Assembly (NCBI RefSeq): GCF_001661915.1
Contig: NZ_LYWY01000039.1
Coordinates: forward strand, 62,001-126,000
Direction: 5' to 3'
Source of the DNA: Croceicoccus pelagius
GTDB taxonomy: Bacteria; Pseudomonadota; Alphaproteobacteria; Sphingomonadales; Sphingomonadaceae
DNA: 64,000 bases
The notes below the pieces were generated by a model. The model saw nothing but the letters and a program-made list of their open reading frames with translations, was not told where the DNA came from and ran no database searches. Shown one piece after another: positions 47,488-56,572 of the stretch (position 1 is the first letter of the stretch; the number at the start of each line of letters is the position of its first letter). A program made the translations under genes and the position numbers.

Positions 47488-48177
47488 GTGACGGATCGAG
47501 TAAAACACGGGCGCTGGTATGAAGATGCCTGCGGTGCAGCCTTCGCGATGGAGATCATCGGGGAGCGCTGGTCGCTGCTCGTCATGCGCGAACTGATGCT
47601 GGGCCCGCTGCGGTTCTCGCAGATCCGCGCGAATCTGCCGGGAATCAGTGCGAAAATCCTGACCGAGCGGTTGGAAAAGCTGGAAGTCGCAGGCGTGCTG
47701 GTGCGCCGGATGCTGCCGCCGCCGGCATCGGTGCAGGTCTACGAACTGACCGAGTGGGGGTACGAGGCGGAATTCGTGATGCAGGCGCTTGGCCGCTGGT
47801 CGGTCCGTTCACGCAAACACGACCCCACCCTGCCGCTCACGCCGGTTTCGGCGATGCTTTCCTTGCGAACGATGATCGATCCCGCTCGGGCCGAGGGTAT
47901 GGACATGACCGTCGCCTTCCGTTTCGCGACCGATGCTTTTGCCGCGAAACTGGCGGGCGGAGAGCTGGAGATCGAACGCGCGCACGATATCCGCAAGACA
48001 GATCTCGTGTTCGAGGCGGCATCGCCGAATGCCATCCTGCCCTATTTCTACGGCAAGCGTCCGCTGGCCGAGGTAGAGGCCGAAACCGGGCTTGTCGTTA
48101 AGGGCGACAGGGTGCTGGCGGACAGGTTCGCAGGGTTGTTCCGCCTTCCTGCCAAGGTCGATCTGCCTGCGACCTGA
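47488..48177 (+). CDS. HxlR family transcriptional regulator
   Basis: A 229-aa protein starting at GTG. The N-terminal HxlR winged helix (residues 5-105) is typical: CGAAFAMEIIGERWSLLVMRELMLGPLRFSQIRANLPGIS ... LTERLEKLEVAGVLVR. An extra C-terminal SCP2-like domain of about 100 residues follows (AFRFATDAFAAKLAGGELEIERA), as in a longer HxlR subgroup. HxlR proteins respond to aldehydes, quinones or oxidants. That fits the divergent GST/VOC/GFA block. Confidence 0.93.
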   Translation: MTDRVKHGRWYEDACGAAFAMEIIGERWSLLVMRELMLGPLRFSQIRANLPGISAKILTERLEKLEVAGVLVRRMLPPPASVQVYELTEWGYEAEFVMQALGRWSVRSRKHDPTLPLTPVSAMLSLRTMIDPARAEGMDMTVAFRFATDAFAAKLAGGELEIERAHDIRKTDLVFEAASPNAILPYFYGKRPLAEVEAETGLVVKGDRVLADRFAGLFRLPAKVDLPAT

Positions 48178-48227
48178 TATTCTAGCCTGTTGCAGTGCGG
48201 CGCGGGTGCGTTTACCGCCCCCTTGCG

Positions 48228-49205
48228 ATGAATGACATGACCAACAGCCACCAGACCGTCCTTGCCGCTCCCGACATCGAAGTCGACGTCCGAGAGACGT
48301 TCGGCATCGATATCGACATGAAGGTTCCGGCCTTCTCCAAGGCCGACGACCGCGTACCCGACCGCGACGAATCCTACGTGTTCGACCCGGACACGACGCT
48401 GGCGATCCTTGCAGGCTTTGCCCACAATCGCCGCGTGATGGTCCAGGGCTATCACGGCACGGGCAAGTCGACGCACATCGAACAGGTCGCGGCGCGCCTC
48501 AACTGGCCTTGCGTGCGTATCAACCTCGACGCGCACATCAGCCGTATCGACCTTGTCGGACGTGACGCGATCGTCCTGCGCGACGGGCTTCAGGTTACCG
48601 AGTTCCGCGAAGGCCTGCTGCCTTGGGCACTGCAGACGCCGACCGCGCTGGTCTTCGACGAATACGATGCGGGTCGCCCGGACGTGATGTTCGTGATTCA
48701 GCGCGTTCTGGAAACGGCGGGCAAGCTGACCCTGCTGGACCAGAATCGCGTCATCCGTCCCAATCCCTATTTCCGCCTGTTCGCGACGGCCAACACGGTT
48801 GGCCTTGGCGACACCAGCGGCCTTTATCACGGCACGCAGGCGATCAACCAGGGCCAGATGGACCGCTGGAACATCGTGGTCGGCCTGAACTACCTGCCCG
48901 AGGCGACCGAGGTGCAGATCGTGAAGGCCAAGGTCCCCGACATGGACGAGGACACGATCACGAAGATGGTCCGCACCGCAGACCTGTCGCGCCAAGGCTT
49001 CATCAACGGCGACATTTCCACCGTGATGAGCCCGCGTACCGTGATCAGCTGGGCGCAGAACACGCAGATCCTGGGCGATCTGGGCTTTGCCTTCCGTCTC
49101 TCGTTTCTCAACAAGTGCGACGAGACCGAGCGTATGCTGGTGGCCGAATACTATCAGCGCGTCTTTGGCAAGGACTTGCCTGAAAGCGTCGTATCCAAGG
49201 CCTGA
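48228..49205 (+). CDS. cobS: Cobaltochelatase-subunit-CobS-like AAA+ ATPase
   Basis: A 325-aa AAA+ protein from the ATG at 48228 (ATG at 48237 also possible). Walker A is GYHGTGKST (residues 74-82), Walker B is [11 protein letters not shown], and sensor/arginine regions follow; the N-terminal extension has [16 protein letters not shown]. CobS with CobT and CobN inserts Co2+ into hydrogenobyrinate diamide in aerobic B12 synthesis. cobT, normally the next gene, is not here; dodecin follows instead. A CobS-like MoxR role with another partner cannot be excluded. Confidence 0.92.
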   Translation: MNDMTNSHQTVLAAPDIEVDVRETFGIDIDMKVPAFSKADDRVPDRDESYVFDPDTTLAILAGFAHNRRVMVQGYHGTGKSTHIEQVAARLNWPCVRINLDAHISRIDLVGRDAIVLRDGLQVTEFREGLLPWALQTPTALVFDEYDAGRPDVMFVIQRVLETAGKLTLLDQNRVIRPNPYFRLFATANTVGLGDTSGLYHGTQAINQGQMDRWNIVVGLNYLPEATEVQIVKAKVPDMDEDTITKMVRTADLSRQGFINGDISTVMSPRTVISWAQNTQILGDLGFAFRLSFLNKCDETERMLVAEYYQRVFGKDLPESVVSKA

Positions 49206-49207
49206 TT

Positions 49208-49238
49208 GTTTCGGGGCCTGACGGTTTCGGGGCCTGAC
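49208..49238. repeat. Two-copy 15-bp tandem repeat upstream of dodecin
   Basis: GTTTCGGGGCCTGAC occurs at 49208-49222 and again at 49224-49238 (16-bp period). The sequence lies between cobS and dodecin. It may be a replication-slippage duplication of the cobS 3' flank. No function is evident. Confidence 0.6.
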
Positions 49239-49295
49239 CGCGGGGCCGAATTGCGCTATTCTCCTGTTCCAAGCCGGTAACAGGAGGATGCGCTA

Positions 49296-49502
49296 ATGGA
49301 ACATGTGTTCAAGCTGAGCGAGATCGTCGGCACTTCGCACGAAGGCAGCGACGCGGCGATCAAGGCTGCCCTGAAGCGCGCGCAGGCCACGATACGCGGC
49401 GTGAAGTGGTATGAAGTGGTTAGCCAGCGCGGTTATATCGAAGACGACGGCAAGGTTCAGCACCAAGTCGTGATCAAGGTCGGCTTTGCACTGGACGACT
49501 GA
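49296..49502 (+). CDS. Dodecin family protein
   Basis: A 68-aa protein behind CAGGAGGATGCGCTA. The sequence matches dodecin: VFKLSEIVGTSHEGSDAAIKAALKRA, then a conserved Trp (GVKWYEV) that stacks on flavin, and VKVGFALDD. Dodecins form hollow dodecamers storing or buffering riboflavin and FMN, or CoA in some species. It stands alone after cobS and ends in a hairpin shared with the convergent oxidoreductase. Confidence 0.95.
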   Translation: MEHVFKLSEIVGTSHEGSDAAIKAALKRAQATIRGVKWYEVVSQRGYIEDDGKVQHQVVIKVGFALDD

Positions 49503-49524
49503 TCCCAGTGATCCGGGCGGCGCT

Positions 49525-49548
49525 TGCCGCAGGTTCACGCCTGCGGCA
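49525..49548. terminator. Hairpin between dodecin and the convergent oxidoreductase
   Basis: TGCCGCAGG at 49525-49533 pairs with CCTGCGGCA at 49540-49548 (9 bp, 6-nt loop). It lies between convergent genes and overlaps the last codons of the oxidoreductase. No T-run is present on the plus strand. Confidence 0.45.
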
Positions 49549-50650
49549 GCACCAGGAACTTCTCGCCCGTCCGGCGCGCGTTGTAGGCCATGACCGCATC
49601 GCGCGTCAGCATGCCTTCCAGCGATACCCTGTCCGAATAGTGGCTGGCGAAAGTCGTCGTCAGGCCGCTCATCACGCGGCTATACATCCGCTGCTTCACG
49701 TCGGCCGACACCGACTGCAGGAAATTGAACAGCAGCCAGCCGCTCACGCTCCAGCTGAAACCGAAGAACCGGTCGATGACGATGGGGCCGGTGTCGAGCA
49801 GGCCGTAGATGTAGCCGCGCTTCATCCGGTTCGATCCGTAACGAGAAAACGCTTCGCCGCGCGAAGCGACCTTTTCCATGGCGCTCATGATGCGACCAAG
49901 CTGCTTGCCACCGCCGATCGGATCGAAGGCGGTGAAGGCATCGGTCGCGGCGATAGCCTCGGTCAGAGCGTCCTCGTAACCGTCTTCGGTCATGTTCAGC
50001 GCATGGCTTGCCCCGATATCCTTCAGGATCCGGACCTGCGCGTCGGAACGCACGACGTTCACGATGTCGATCCTGTCTTCGAGGCAGATGCGCAGCAGCA
50101 TCTGGCCAAGGTTGGAGGCAGCGGCAGTATGGACCAGCGCCTTGCCGCCATCCCGCTTCATCGTCTCGACAAAGCCCAGCGCGGTCAGAGGATTGACGAA
50201 AGCCGCCGCGCCCTGTTCGGCGGTGACATCGTCGGGAAGCGGCATACAGGTGGCCGCATCGGCAATGCGATAGCGCGCGTAGGCACCGCCGGGCAGACAG
50301 GCTACACGCTTGCCCATCAGTGCCTGCGCCGCCGGATCGCTGCCCGCTTCGACCACGCGGCCAGCACCTTCGTTGCCGACGGGCATGGCCTCGTCATGGC
50401 GCTTCTGGACCGAGGCGGTCATCGCCGGTGACATGGGGGCGACGATACGACGTTCCGAGAATTCGGCATTGTCGAGGTCAGCGGCCCCGATGAGCAGACC
50501 AAGGTCCGACGGGTTGATCGGCGCGGCCTCCATCTCGACCAGCACTTCGTTCGCTATCGGCTGCGGAACCGGCGCTTCGACCAGTTCGACGACGAGGTTG
50601 CCATCGGCCTGTGCTGTCGAGACGATCATCTCGTTGGTGCGGTTGGTCAT
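49535..50650 (-). CDS. Zinc-type alcohol dehydrogenase/quinone oxidoreductase-like protein
   Basis: A 371-aa medium-chain dehydrogenase/reductase. The N-terminal GroES-like domain has PINPSDLGLLIG and VGNEGAGRVVEAG. The nucleotide-binding domain has ALVHTAAASNLGQMLLRICLED in place of the usual AxGGVG, then FDPIGGG. No structural zinc Cys cluster is seen, so it belongs with quinone-reductase-like MDRs. The substrate is unknown. It is 30 nt downstream of truA on the same strand. Confidence 0.9.
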   Translation of the reverse strand: MTNRTNEMIVSTAQADGNLVVELVEAPVPQPIANEVLVEMEAAPINPSDLGLLIGAADLDNAEFSERRIVAPMSPAMTASVQKRHDEAMPVGNEGAGRVVEAGSDPAAQALMGKRVACLPGGAYARYRIADAATCMPLPDDVTAEQGAAAFVNPLTALGFVETMKRDGGKALVHTAAASNLGQMLLRICLEDRIDIVNVVRSDAQVRILKDIGASHALNMTEDGYEDALTEAIAATDAFTAFDPIGGGKQLGRIMSAMEKVASRGEAFSRYGSNRMKRGYIYGLLDTGPIVIDRFFGFSWSVSGWLLFNFLQSVSADVKQRMYSRVMSGLTTTFASHYSDRVSLEGMLTRDAVMAYNARRTGEKFLVLPQA

Positions 50651-50680
50651 CGCCGGTCCTTTCCTGCTGCGTAAGAAGCT

Positions 50681-51421
50681 CTATTCGTATTTCGCCTCCA
50701 CGAAGTAGAGGCCGTCGGGTGGCGCGTTGAGGCCGAGCGCCTGCCGTTCGCGTGCTTCAAGAGCGCGCCGCACCTCATCCGGTTCCCAGCGGCCCAGTCC
50801 GACCAGAGTAAGGCAGCCGACCATCGATCGGACCTGGTGGTGCAGGAAGCTGCGCGCGGCAGCGTGGATGCGGATCTCTTCGCCTTCGCGCTCGACGTCC
50901 AGCCGGTCCAGCGTCTTCAGCGGGCTTTGCGCCTGGCAATGGACCGAACGGAACGTCGTGAAGTCGTGCCTGCCGACAAGGTGCCGCGCGGCTTCGTGCA
51001 TGGCCTCGTGGTCGAGCGGCTTGGCGACCTGCCACGCCTTGCCTCGATCGAGTGTGAGCGGCGCGCGGCGGTTGACGATGCGATAGACGTAGGATCGTCC
51101 GATGCACGAAAAACGCGCATGCCAGTCGTCGGGCACGACTTCGCAATGCGTGACCGCAATCGGTTCGGGGCGAAGTTTGGCATTCACGCCTTCCATCAGG
51201 CGAAAGGCATCGATGTCCTTCTCGACATCGACATGGGCGCGCATGGCAAGTGCGTGCACGCCGGTGTCGGTACGGCCCGCAGCGTGGATACGCGCGTCCT
51301 CGCCGGTGATCGCGGCGACCGCTTCCTCGATGCTCTGTTGCACCGAAGGCCCGTGCGACTGCCGCTGCAGGCCCATGTAGGGCGCACCGTCGAACTCGAT
51401 GGTGAAAGCGAAACGGGTCAT
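50681..51421 (-). CDS. truA: tRNA pseudouridine(38-40) synthase TruA
   Basis: A 246-aa protein with [16 protein letters not shown] at the start and the catalytic Asp D52 in [12 protein letters not shown]. The C-terminal [18 protein letters not shown] and [22 protein letters not shown] complete the TruA pattern. It converts U38-U40 in tRNA anticodon arms to pseudouridine. It is 6 nt after fmt, so the two form one translation-maturation unit. Confidence 0.97.
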   Translation of the reverse strand: MTRFAFTIEFDGAPYMGLQRQSHGPSVQQSIEEAVAAITGEDARIHAAGRTDTGVHALAMRAHVDVEKDIDAFRLMEGVNAKLRPEPIAVTHCEVVPDDWHARFSCIGRSYVYRIVNRRAPLTLDRGKAWQVAKPLDHEAMHEAARHLVGRHDFTTFRSVHCQAQSPLKTLDRLDVEREGEEIRIHAAARSFLHHQVRSMVGCLTLVGLGRWEPDEVRRALEARERQALGLNAPPDGLYFVEAKYE

Positions 51422-51427
51422 ACGCGG

Positions 51428-52333
51428 TCAGCGGATCTCGGTGCCTGCAGGGATCGGGTAACCGCGCAGCATCGCCTCGGTCTCCATCGCCGGCTTGCCC
51501 GCGCGCTGGACCCGCGTGGGCCGGATCGCGCCATAGCCGCAGGCGATGGTGAGTTCGTCGTCGAGCACTGTTGCGGTCGCGCCTTCGCGCCCGATAACGT
51601 CTGCCTCCAGCACGCGGATACGCTCGCCCGCCAGTTCGAAGAACGCCCCGGGGCGCGGGGCGAAAGCGCGGACCTGCCGTTCGATGTGTTCCGCGCCCTT
51701 GGCGAAATCGATCCGCGCCTCGGCCTTGTCGATCTTGTGCGCGTAAGTGACGCCTTCGACCGGCTGTTTCTCGGCGCGCACGTGCGGAAGCTGCGATAGC
51801 ACTTCGACCATGGCCTCGGCGCCCATCGCGGCAATCTCGTCAGTCAGTTCGCCAGCCGTCTTCTCGTCGATCCGCGTCGTGCGCTTGAGCAGCATCGGGC
51901 CGGTGTCGAGCCCCTTTTCCATCTGCATGATCGTGACGCCCGTCGTCGCGTCGCCTGCAAGGATGGCGCGCTGCACCGGCGCGGCCCCACGCCAGCGCGG
52001 CAGGATCGAGCCGTGGACGTTGAGGCAGCCGTGGGTCGGCGCCTCCAATACCGCGACCGGCAGCAGCAGGCCGTAAGCGGCGACCACCGCGACATCTGCG
52101 TTGAGCGCGGCAAACGCGTCCTTCTCCTCCTGCGCTTTCAGCGATGCCGGCGTGCGAACCTTGATGCCCATTTCCTCGGCCGCAAGGTGCACGGGCGATG
52201 GTTGCAGCTTCTTGCCGCGACCGGCGGGGCGGGGCGGCTGGGAATAGGCGGCAACGACTTCGTGACCGGCATTGACGATTGCTTTCAGCGTCGGAACCGC
52301 GAAGTCGGGAGTGCCCATGAAAATGACGCGCAT
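51428..52333 (-). CDS. fmt: Methionyl-tRNA formyltransferase
   Basis: A 301-aa protein. It has the conserved start [16 protein letters not shown], the catalytic triad N105, H107 and D143 ([13 protein letters not shown] and GLDTGPML), and a C-terminal OB-fold-like tRNA-binding domain. It formylates initiator Met-tRNA using 10-formyl-THF. The gene is divergent from recR and def, and def is its functional partner in removing the formyl group. Confidence 0.97.
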   Translation of the reverse strand: MRVIFMGTPDFAVPTLKAIVNAGHEVVAAYSQPPRPAGRGKKLQPSPVHLAAEEMGIKVRTPASLKAQEEKDAFAALNADVAVVAAYGLLLPVAVLEAPTHGCLNVHGSILPRWRGAAPVQRAILAGDATTGVTIMQMEKGLDTGPMLLKRTTRIDEKTAGELTDEIAAMGAEAMVEVLSQLPHVRAEKQPVEGVTYAHKIDKAEARIDFAKGAEHIERQVRAFAPRPGAFFELAGERIRVLEADVIGREGATATVLDDELTIACGYGAIRPTRVQRAGKPAMETEAMLRGYPIPAGTEIR

Positions 52334-52391
52334 GTTGAATGTCCTCTGGCCGGACTTCCCGCCCTGCGCCGCAGTCCCTATCTATCGGCTC

Positions 52392-53003
52392 ATGGCTTCA
52401 CAAGACCCGCGCGGGAACGAGATCGAGAGACTGGCATCGTCGCTTGCGCGGCTGCCGGGGCTTGGGCCGCGTTCCGCCCGCCGCGCCGTGCTCTGGCTGG
52501 TGAAGCGGCGCGACACCGCACTGGTCGATCTGCTGGCCTCGTTGACGGCGGTGCAGGAGAGCCTTGTCGAGTGCCATGTCTGCGGCAACGTGGACACGTC
52601 GGACCCGTGTCACGTCTGTGCCGACCCACGCCGTGATCAGCGGTCTATCTGCGTGGTCGAGGACGTGGCCGATCTCTGGGCGCTCGACCGGGCAAAGCTT
52701 TATACCGGGCGCTATCACGTCCTGGGCGGCAGGCTCTCCGCGCTCGACGGAGTGGGGCCGGAAGACCTTGCCATCGGCAGTCTTCTGGCGCGGGTGGAGG
52801 AAGGCGGGATCGACGAAGTCGTGCTCGCCATGAACGCCACGCTGGAGGGGCAGACCACCGCGCACTACATCGCCGAACGACTGGAGGAACGGCCCGTGCG
52901 CGTGACGCAACTGGCCCACGGCCTGCCCGTGGGCGGAGAACTGGATTACATGGACGAAGGCACGCTTGCACAGGCCTTGCGGGCGCGTCGTCCCGTCACC
53001 TGA
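52392..53003 (+). CDS. recR: Recombination protein RecR
   Basis: A 203-aa protein; the start is the ATG at 52392, as upstream in-frame codons overlap fmt. It has the helix-hairpin-helix region [20 protein letters not shown], the zinc finger [16 protein letters not shown], the Toprim domain [14 protein letters not shown] ... [22 protein letters not shown], and the Walker-B-like [21 protein letters not shown]. It acts with RecF/RecO to load RecA at gaps. The peptide deformylase gene follows after 76 nt. Confidence 0.97.
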   Translation: MASQDPRGNEIERLASSLARLPGLGPRSARRAVLWLVKRRDTALVDLLASLTAVQESLVECHVCGNVDTSDPCHVCADPRRDQRSICVVEDVADLWALDRAKLYTGRYHVLGGRLSALDGVGPEDLAIGSLLARVEEGGIDEVVLAMNATLEGQTTAHYIAERLEERPVRVTQLAHGLPVGGELDYMDEGTLAQALRARRPVT

Positions 53004-53079
53004 TTTGAGAGACGTTCCCGATCACTTTGATCGAAGCATCCGCGTTGAATTAACCCGCGCATCCGCCTATCTTGGCGCG

Positions 53080-53646
53080 ATGGCTATCCGTGAAATCATT
53101 GAGGTGCCGGACCCGCTGCTGAAGCAGGTCTCGAAGCCGGTAGAGAAATTCGACGACGAGCTGAAGCAGCTTGTCGAGGACATGTTTGAAACCATGTACG
53201 ATGCCCCCGGCATCGGCCTTGCCGCGATCCAGGTCGGCGTGCCGCTGCGCGTGCTCGTCATCGATCTGCAGCCGGACGATCTGGATGCAGAGCCGGAGGT
53301 GTGCAACCACGGCGGCCACGAACACACGCACCAGCCGACGAAGAAGGAACCGCGGGTCTTCATCAACCCCGAGATCCTGAATCCGTCGGAAGAGACGAAG
53401 GCATATAACGAAGGCTGTCTTTCGGTGCCGGACATCTTTGCCGAAGTGGACCGCCCCGCGACCTGCCGTGTTCGCTGGCAGGACCTTGAGGGCGAGACCC
53501 ACGAGGAAGACATGGACGATCTCATGGCCGTCTGCATTCAGCACGAGATGGATCACCTGAACGGGATCGTCTTCATCGACCACCTTTCGCGCCTTAAGCG
53601 TAACATGGCTATGAAGAAGCTGGAGAAGCTTCGCCGCGCGGCGTAG
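53080..53646 (+). CDS. def: Peptide deformylase
   Basis: A 188-aa protein from the ATG at 53080. The three motifs are GIGLAAIQVG (44-53), EGCLSVP with metal ligand C113, and QHEMDHLNG with H155, E156 and H159. Between motifs 1 and 2 there is an insertion (about residues 66-90) with a His-rich HGGHEHTH stretch and one Cys, absent from E. coli Def. It removes the N-formyl group from nascent proteins. A stem-loop follows the stop. Confidence 0.96.
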   Translation: MAIREIIEVPDPLLKQVSKPVEKFDDELKQLVEDMFETMYDAPGIGLAAIQVGVPLRVLVIDLQPDDLDAEPEVCNHGGHEHTHQPTKKEPRVFINPEILNPSEETKAYNEGCLSVPDIFAEVDRPATCRVRWQDLEGETHEEDMDDLMAVCIQHEMDHLNGIVFIDHLSRLKRNMAMKKLEKLRRAA

Positions 53647-53653
53647 TTTTACG

Positions 53654-53670
53654 GTCCGGCTTTGCCGGAC
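53654..53670 (+). terminator. Stem-loop after def
   Basis: GTCCGGC at 53654-53660 pairs with GCCGGAC at 53664-53670 around a TTT loop, 8 nt after the def stop. No T-run follows. The 53647-53899 stretch has no gene. It holds this stem and GC-rich palindromes such as GGGGCC/GGCCCC at 53859-53874. Confidence 0.5.
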
Positions 53671-53899
53671 GTCCTCAGACGCCGGGCGCGGGCCATCCGG
53701 CCCGCTTTGGCTTTGCCGCATAAGCGGCGGCGGCCGTTCGGCCTTGCGGGAGTCACTGAAGCGCCCCGGGTCTTCGCCTGGTCAGTGGCAATCATCCGGG
53801 CGCGGAAGGCACTCCGGCAAGCGCGAACGCGCGCCCGAGCTTATGCGAGGCCAGCCAAGGGGCCGGATGGCCCCTCCGGCGCTTGAGGCCTGGTAAAAA

Positions 53900-54304
53900 T
53901 CAAGCAACCGCCTCATCGTGCAGGTCCTCCATCGCGGCCTTGCAGTCCCGCGCGCATTCGCGGCACATCTGGGCGCAGCGGCGGCAATGCGGGTTGTCGT
54001 GCTTTTCGCATTCCTCGGCGCAAGTCTCACATGCCTTCACGCATAGCGCCAGCATGGCGCGAATGACCGAGCGGTTTTCGTCCGTACGGCGGCTGGCGAC
54101 GCGATAGGTCGCGGTGCAGATGTCGCTGCAATCGCTGCATAGGCGCATGCAGCGGCTCATGTCCATGTCTTCCGCCGCGCAGGCATCGACGCAGGAATTG
54201 CAGATCGCGGCGCAGTACATGGCGTGCTTTACCGCCAGGCCAAGGCTCTCGTTGTAATCGGACCCGACGGCGGGGTGTTCGGAAATCATCTTCTGGATGG
54301 ACAT
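53900..54304 (-). CDS. Four-helix bundle copper-binding protein (Csp-like)
   Basis: A 134-aa protein with no signal peptide; the start is the ATG behind AAGGAG. About 17 Cys are arranged as CxxC/CxxxC along four helices (CAAICNSCVDAC, CMRLCSDCSDIC, CVKACETCAEEC, CRRCAQMCRECARDC). This is the pattern of the DUF326/Csp copper-storage proteins, whose helices bind many Cu(I) ions inside the bundle. Cytosolic location suggests a Csp3-type role in copper storage or protection. It stands alone between def and rmuC. Confidence 0.92.
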   Translation of the reverse strand: MSIQKMISEHPAVGSDYNESLGLAVKHAMYCAAICNSCVDACAAEDMDMSRCMRLCSDCSDICTATYRVASRRTDENRSVIRAMLALCVKACETCAEECEKHDNPHCRRCAQMCRECARDCKAAMEDLHDEAVA

Positions 54305-54410
54305 CGCAATTCTCCTTGTCTCCTGACTGACGGATGAGACGGTGGAGAAGTTCCGATACGATCCGGCAGGCTGCTTGCACGGCGCGATGTTCGATGTATG
54401 TTCCCATGCT

Positions 54411-55847
54411 ATGGATATTATTGCGCTCGTTCTCGTCGTCGTTGCCTTGCTGATCGGCCTGGGGCTGGGCTGGTATCTTGGCGGTCGGCCTGTGGCCGAC
54501 TGGCGGCAACGCCATGGTGAGCGCGACGCCGAGGCGAAGGTGCTGGACGAGAAGTTCCGCTCTGCCATCGCCGAGCTGGCGACGATGAGCGAACGGGCAG
54601 ACAAGGCCGCCTCGCTCGACGAACAGCTTCGCGAGGCGCGTGCGCAGGTCGAGGCGCTGCGCGTTTCAGTCGCCGAACTGAACAAGGACCGCGCCAACCT
54701 GGCGGAGCGCGAGGCGCTTTTGAAAGAGGCCCGTGAAGAGCTCGGCAAGCAGTTCGAGGCGATGGGCGTGAAGGCACTGGAAGGTGCACAGGCCCGCTTT
54801 CTCGAACGCGCGAACGAGCGGTTTTCCGAGAGCGAGAAGACCAATGCGGAGAAGATCAAGGCGCTGCTCGACCCCGTCGGCGCGCGGCTTAAGGCCTATG
54901 AAGATCAGGTCGCCGCGCTTGAGGAAAAACGGGTCAAGGATTTCGGCAGCCTGTCGGGCGTGATCGAACAGATGCGGCTGGGGCAGGAGGAGGTCCGGCG
55001 CGAAGCGCAGCGGCTGGGCAATTCGCTAACCAACGCGCCAAAGGCGCGGGGGCGCTGGGGCGAAAGAGCGCTTCAGAATGTGCTCGAACAGTGCGGCTTG
55101 TCGGAGCATACCGACTTCGATCTCGAACATTCGATGGACACTTCTGAAGGCCGTCTGCGCCCCGACGCCATCGTCAAGGTGCCGGGACAGAAGAAGCTGG
55201 TCATCGACGCCAAGGTTTCGTTGAACGCCTATCAAGCCGCGTTCGAGGCGGAGGACGGGGATGAGCGTATCCGGCATCTCGACCTTCACGCAAAATCGAT
55301 GCGAAACCACGTCCAGACGCTCGGCTCGAAAGCATACCAGAGCCAGTTCGACGATGCGCCCGACTATGTCGTGATGTTCGTCCCGGGAGAGCATTTCGTC
55401 GCCGCAGCGCTTGAACACGATCCCGAGCTTTGGGACTTCGCCTTCCGCAACAAGGTGCTGCTTGCCACGCCGACAAACCTCGTCGCCATCGCCCGCACGG
55501 TGGCGCAGGTCTGGCGGCAGGACACGATCGCGCGTGAGGCCGTGGCCATCGGCAAGGCCGGGTCCGAGCTTTACGACAGGCTTGCGGTCGCGGCCGAACA
55601 CCTGAAGCGCGTCGGCGGCGGGCTGGAAACGGCGGTCAACAATTACAACAAGTTCGTCGGCAGTTTCGAACGCAACGTGCTCTCTTCGGGCAAGCGGTTG
55701 GCCGAAAAGGGCATCGAGATCGGCAAGCGCGAGATCGAGGACGTGCCGCTGGTCGAGGCCGCGCCGCGTTATGGCAAGGAAGACGTTTCCGGGGAACCGG
55801 CAGAGGTTTCGATGCTTTCGGTAGCGAACGACCGCAAGAACGACTGA
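54411..55847 (+). CDS. rmuC: DNA recombination protein RmuC homologue
   Basis: A 478-aa protein from the ATG at 54411, which begins MDIIALVLVVVALLIGLGLGWYLG, one N-terminal membrane helix. A coiled coil follows to about residue 195. The RmuC nuclease-like domain has RGRWGERALQNVLEQCGL, VIDAKVSLNAYQAAFEAEDGDER and MFVPGEHFVAAALEHDPEL. RmuC limits recombination between inverted repeats. The upstream in-frame ATG at 54342 would add residues before the helix and is unlikely. Confidence 0.95.
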   Translation: MDIIALVLVVVALLIGLGLGWYLGGRPVADWRQRHGERDAEAKVLDEKFRSAIAELATMSERADKAASLDEQLREARAQVEALRVSVAELNKDRANLAEREALLKEAREELGKQFEAMGVKALEGAQARFLERANERFSESEKTNAEKIKALLDPVGARLKAYEDQVAALEEKRVKDFGSLSGVIEQMRLGQEEVRREAQRLGNSLTNAPKARGRWGERALQNVLEQCGLSEHTDFDLEHSMDTSEGRLRPDAIVKVPGQKKLVIDAKVSLNAYQAAFEAEDGDERIRHLDLHAKSMRNHVQTLGSKAYQSQFDDAPDYVVMFVPGEHFVAAALEHDPELWDFAFRNKVLLATPTNLVAIARTVAQVWRQDTIAREAVAIGKAGSELYDRLAVAAEHLKRVGGGLETAVNNYNKFVGSFERNVLSSGKRLAEKGIEIGKREIEDVPLVEAAPRYGKEDVSGEPAEVSMLSVANDRKND

Positions 55848-55858
55848 AGGCAGGCCAC

Positions 55859-56569
55859 ATGACCTACAGGGCCGCCGGGGCGGCTGCCCTGGCCATATTC
55901 ATCGCCGCGTGCACCGCCGAATCGCGGACCCCCGAAACCGCCCTTGCGGCTGTTGATCCCGTTTCCGTGGCGATGGCAGACGGCAAGCTTGCCGAAGGTC
56001 CGTATGCGCCGATGGACGAATGTGCGGATCTGCCGGGCTTCGTATCCTTCCGTGGTTCGCTGAATGCAGCCATCGAAAACCGCGACAGCGCCGCGATGGT
56101 CGCGCTTTCGCATCCGGCCATCAAGCTCGATTTTGGCGGCGGGGCAGGGATCGACGAATTCCGCCGCCGCCTCGATGCCGACGACACGTTATGGGATGCG
56201 CTGGACGATCTGGTCTTTCTCGGCTGCGCCAGCGATCGCCGCGATCACGCCACGATGCCCTGGTCTTTCGAGCGGGCACCCGAAACCGACGATCCTTTTG
56301 AAACCTACTACGTCATCGGCAACGACGTGCCGCTCCGCGCCAAGGCAGCTGAAAAATCCGAAAAGCTGGGCAGTCTGAGCCATGACTTCGTGATGCCGGT
56401 TGGCGGCGAGGCAAAGCCGACCGACGGCTTCGTCGAGGTTCGTTCACTGAGCAACGCATCGACGGGATACGTCGCCGAAGCCAGCCTTCGCAGCCTTGTC
56501 GACTATCGCCTGATCGTCGACCGATCCGATCGCGGCTGGGAAATCAACGCCTTCGTCGCCGGCGACTGA
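55859..56569 (+). CDS. Hypothetical lipoprotein with SH3-like C-terminal domain
   Basis: A 236-aa protein with lipobox IAAC (Cys18). The middle part (residues 50-130) is a hydrolase-free domain with two Cys-containing segments (DECADLPGF, FLGCASDRRD). Residues about 145-225 look like a bacterial SH3 fold: YYVIGNDVPLRAKAAEKSEKLGSLSHDFV ... GFVEVRSL ... GYVAEASLRSL. It may bind peptidoglycan or envelope proteins. No specific function recognised. It follows rmuC by 11 nt. Confidence 0.8.
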   Translation: MTYRAAGAAALAIFIAACTAESRTPETALAAVDPVSVAMADGKLAEGPYAPMDECADLPGFVSFRGSLNAAIENRDSAAMVALSHPAIKLDFGGGAGIDEFRRRLDADDTLWDALDDLVFLGCASDRRDHATMPWSFERAPETDDPFETYYVIGNDVPLRAKAAEKSEKLGSLSHDFVMPVGGEAKPTDGFVEVRSLSNASTGYVAEASLRSLVDYRLIVDRSDRGWEINAFVAGD

Positions 56570-56572
56570 CCC

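Noticed and set aside
53647-53899. Possible REP-like element or RNA gene after def
   Set aside because: Only short GC palindromes were seen. No repeated copies were found in this window and no tRNA/ncRNA fold was recognised.
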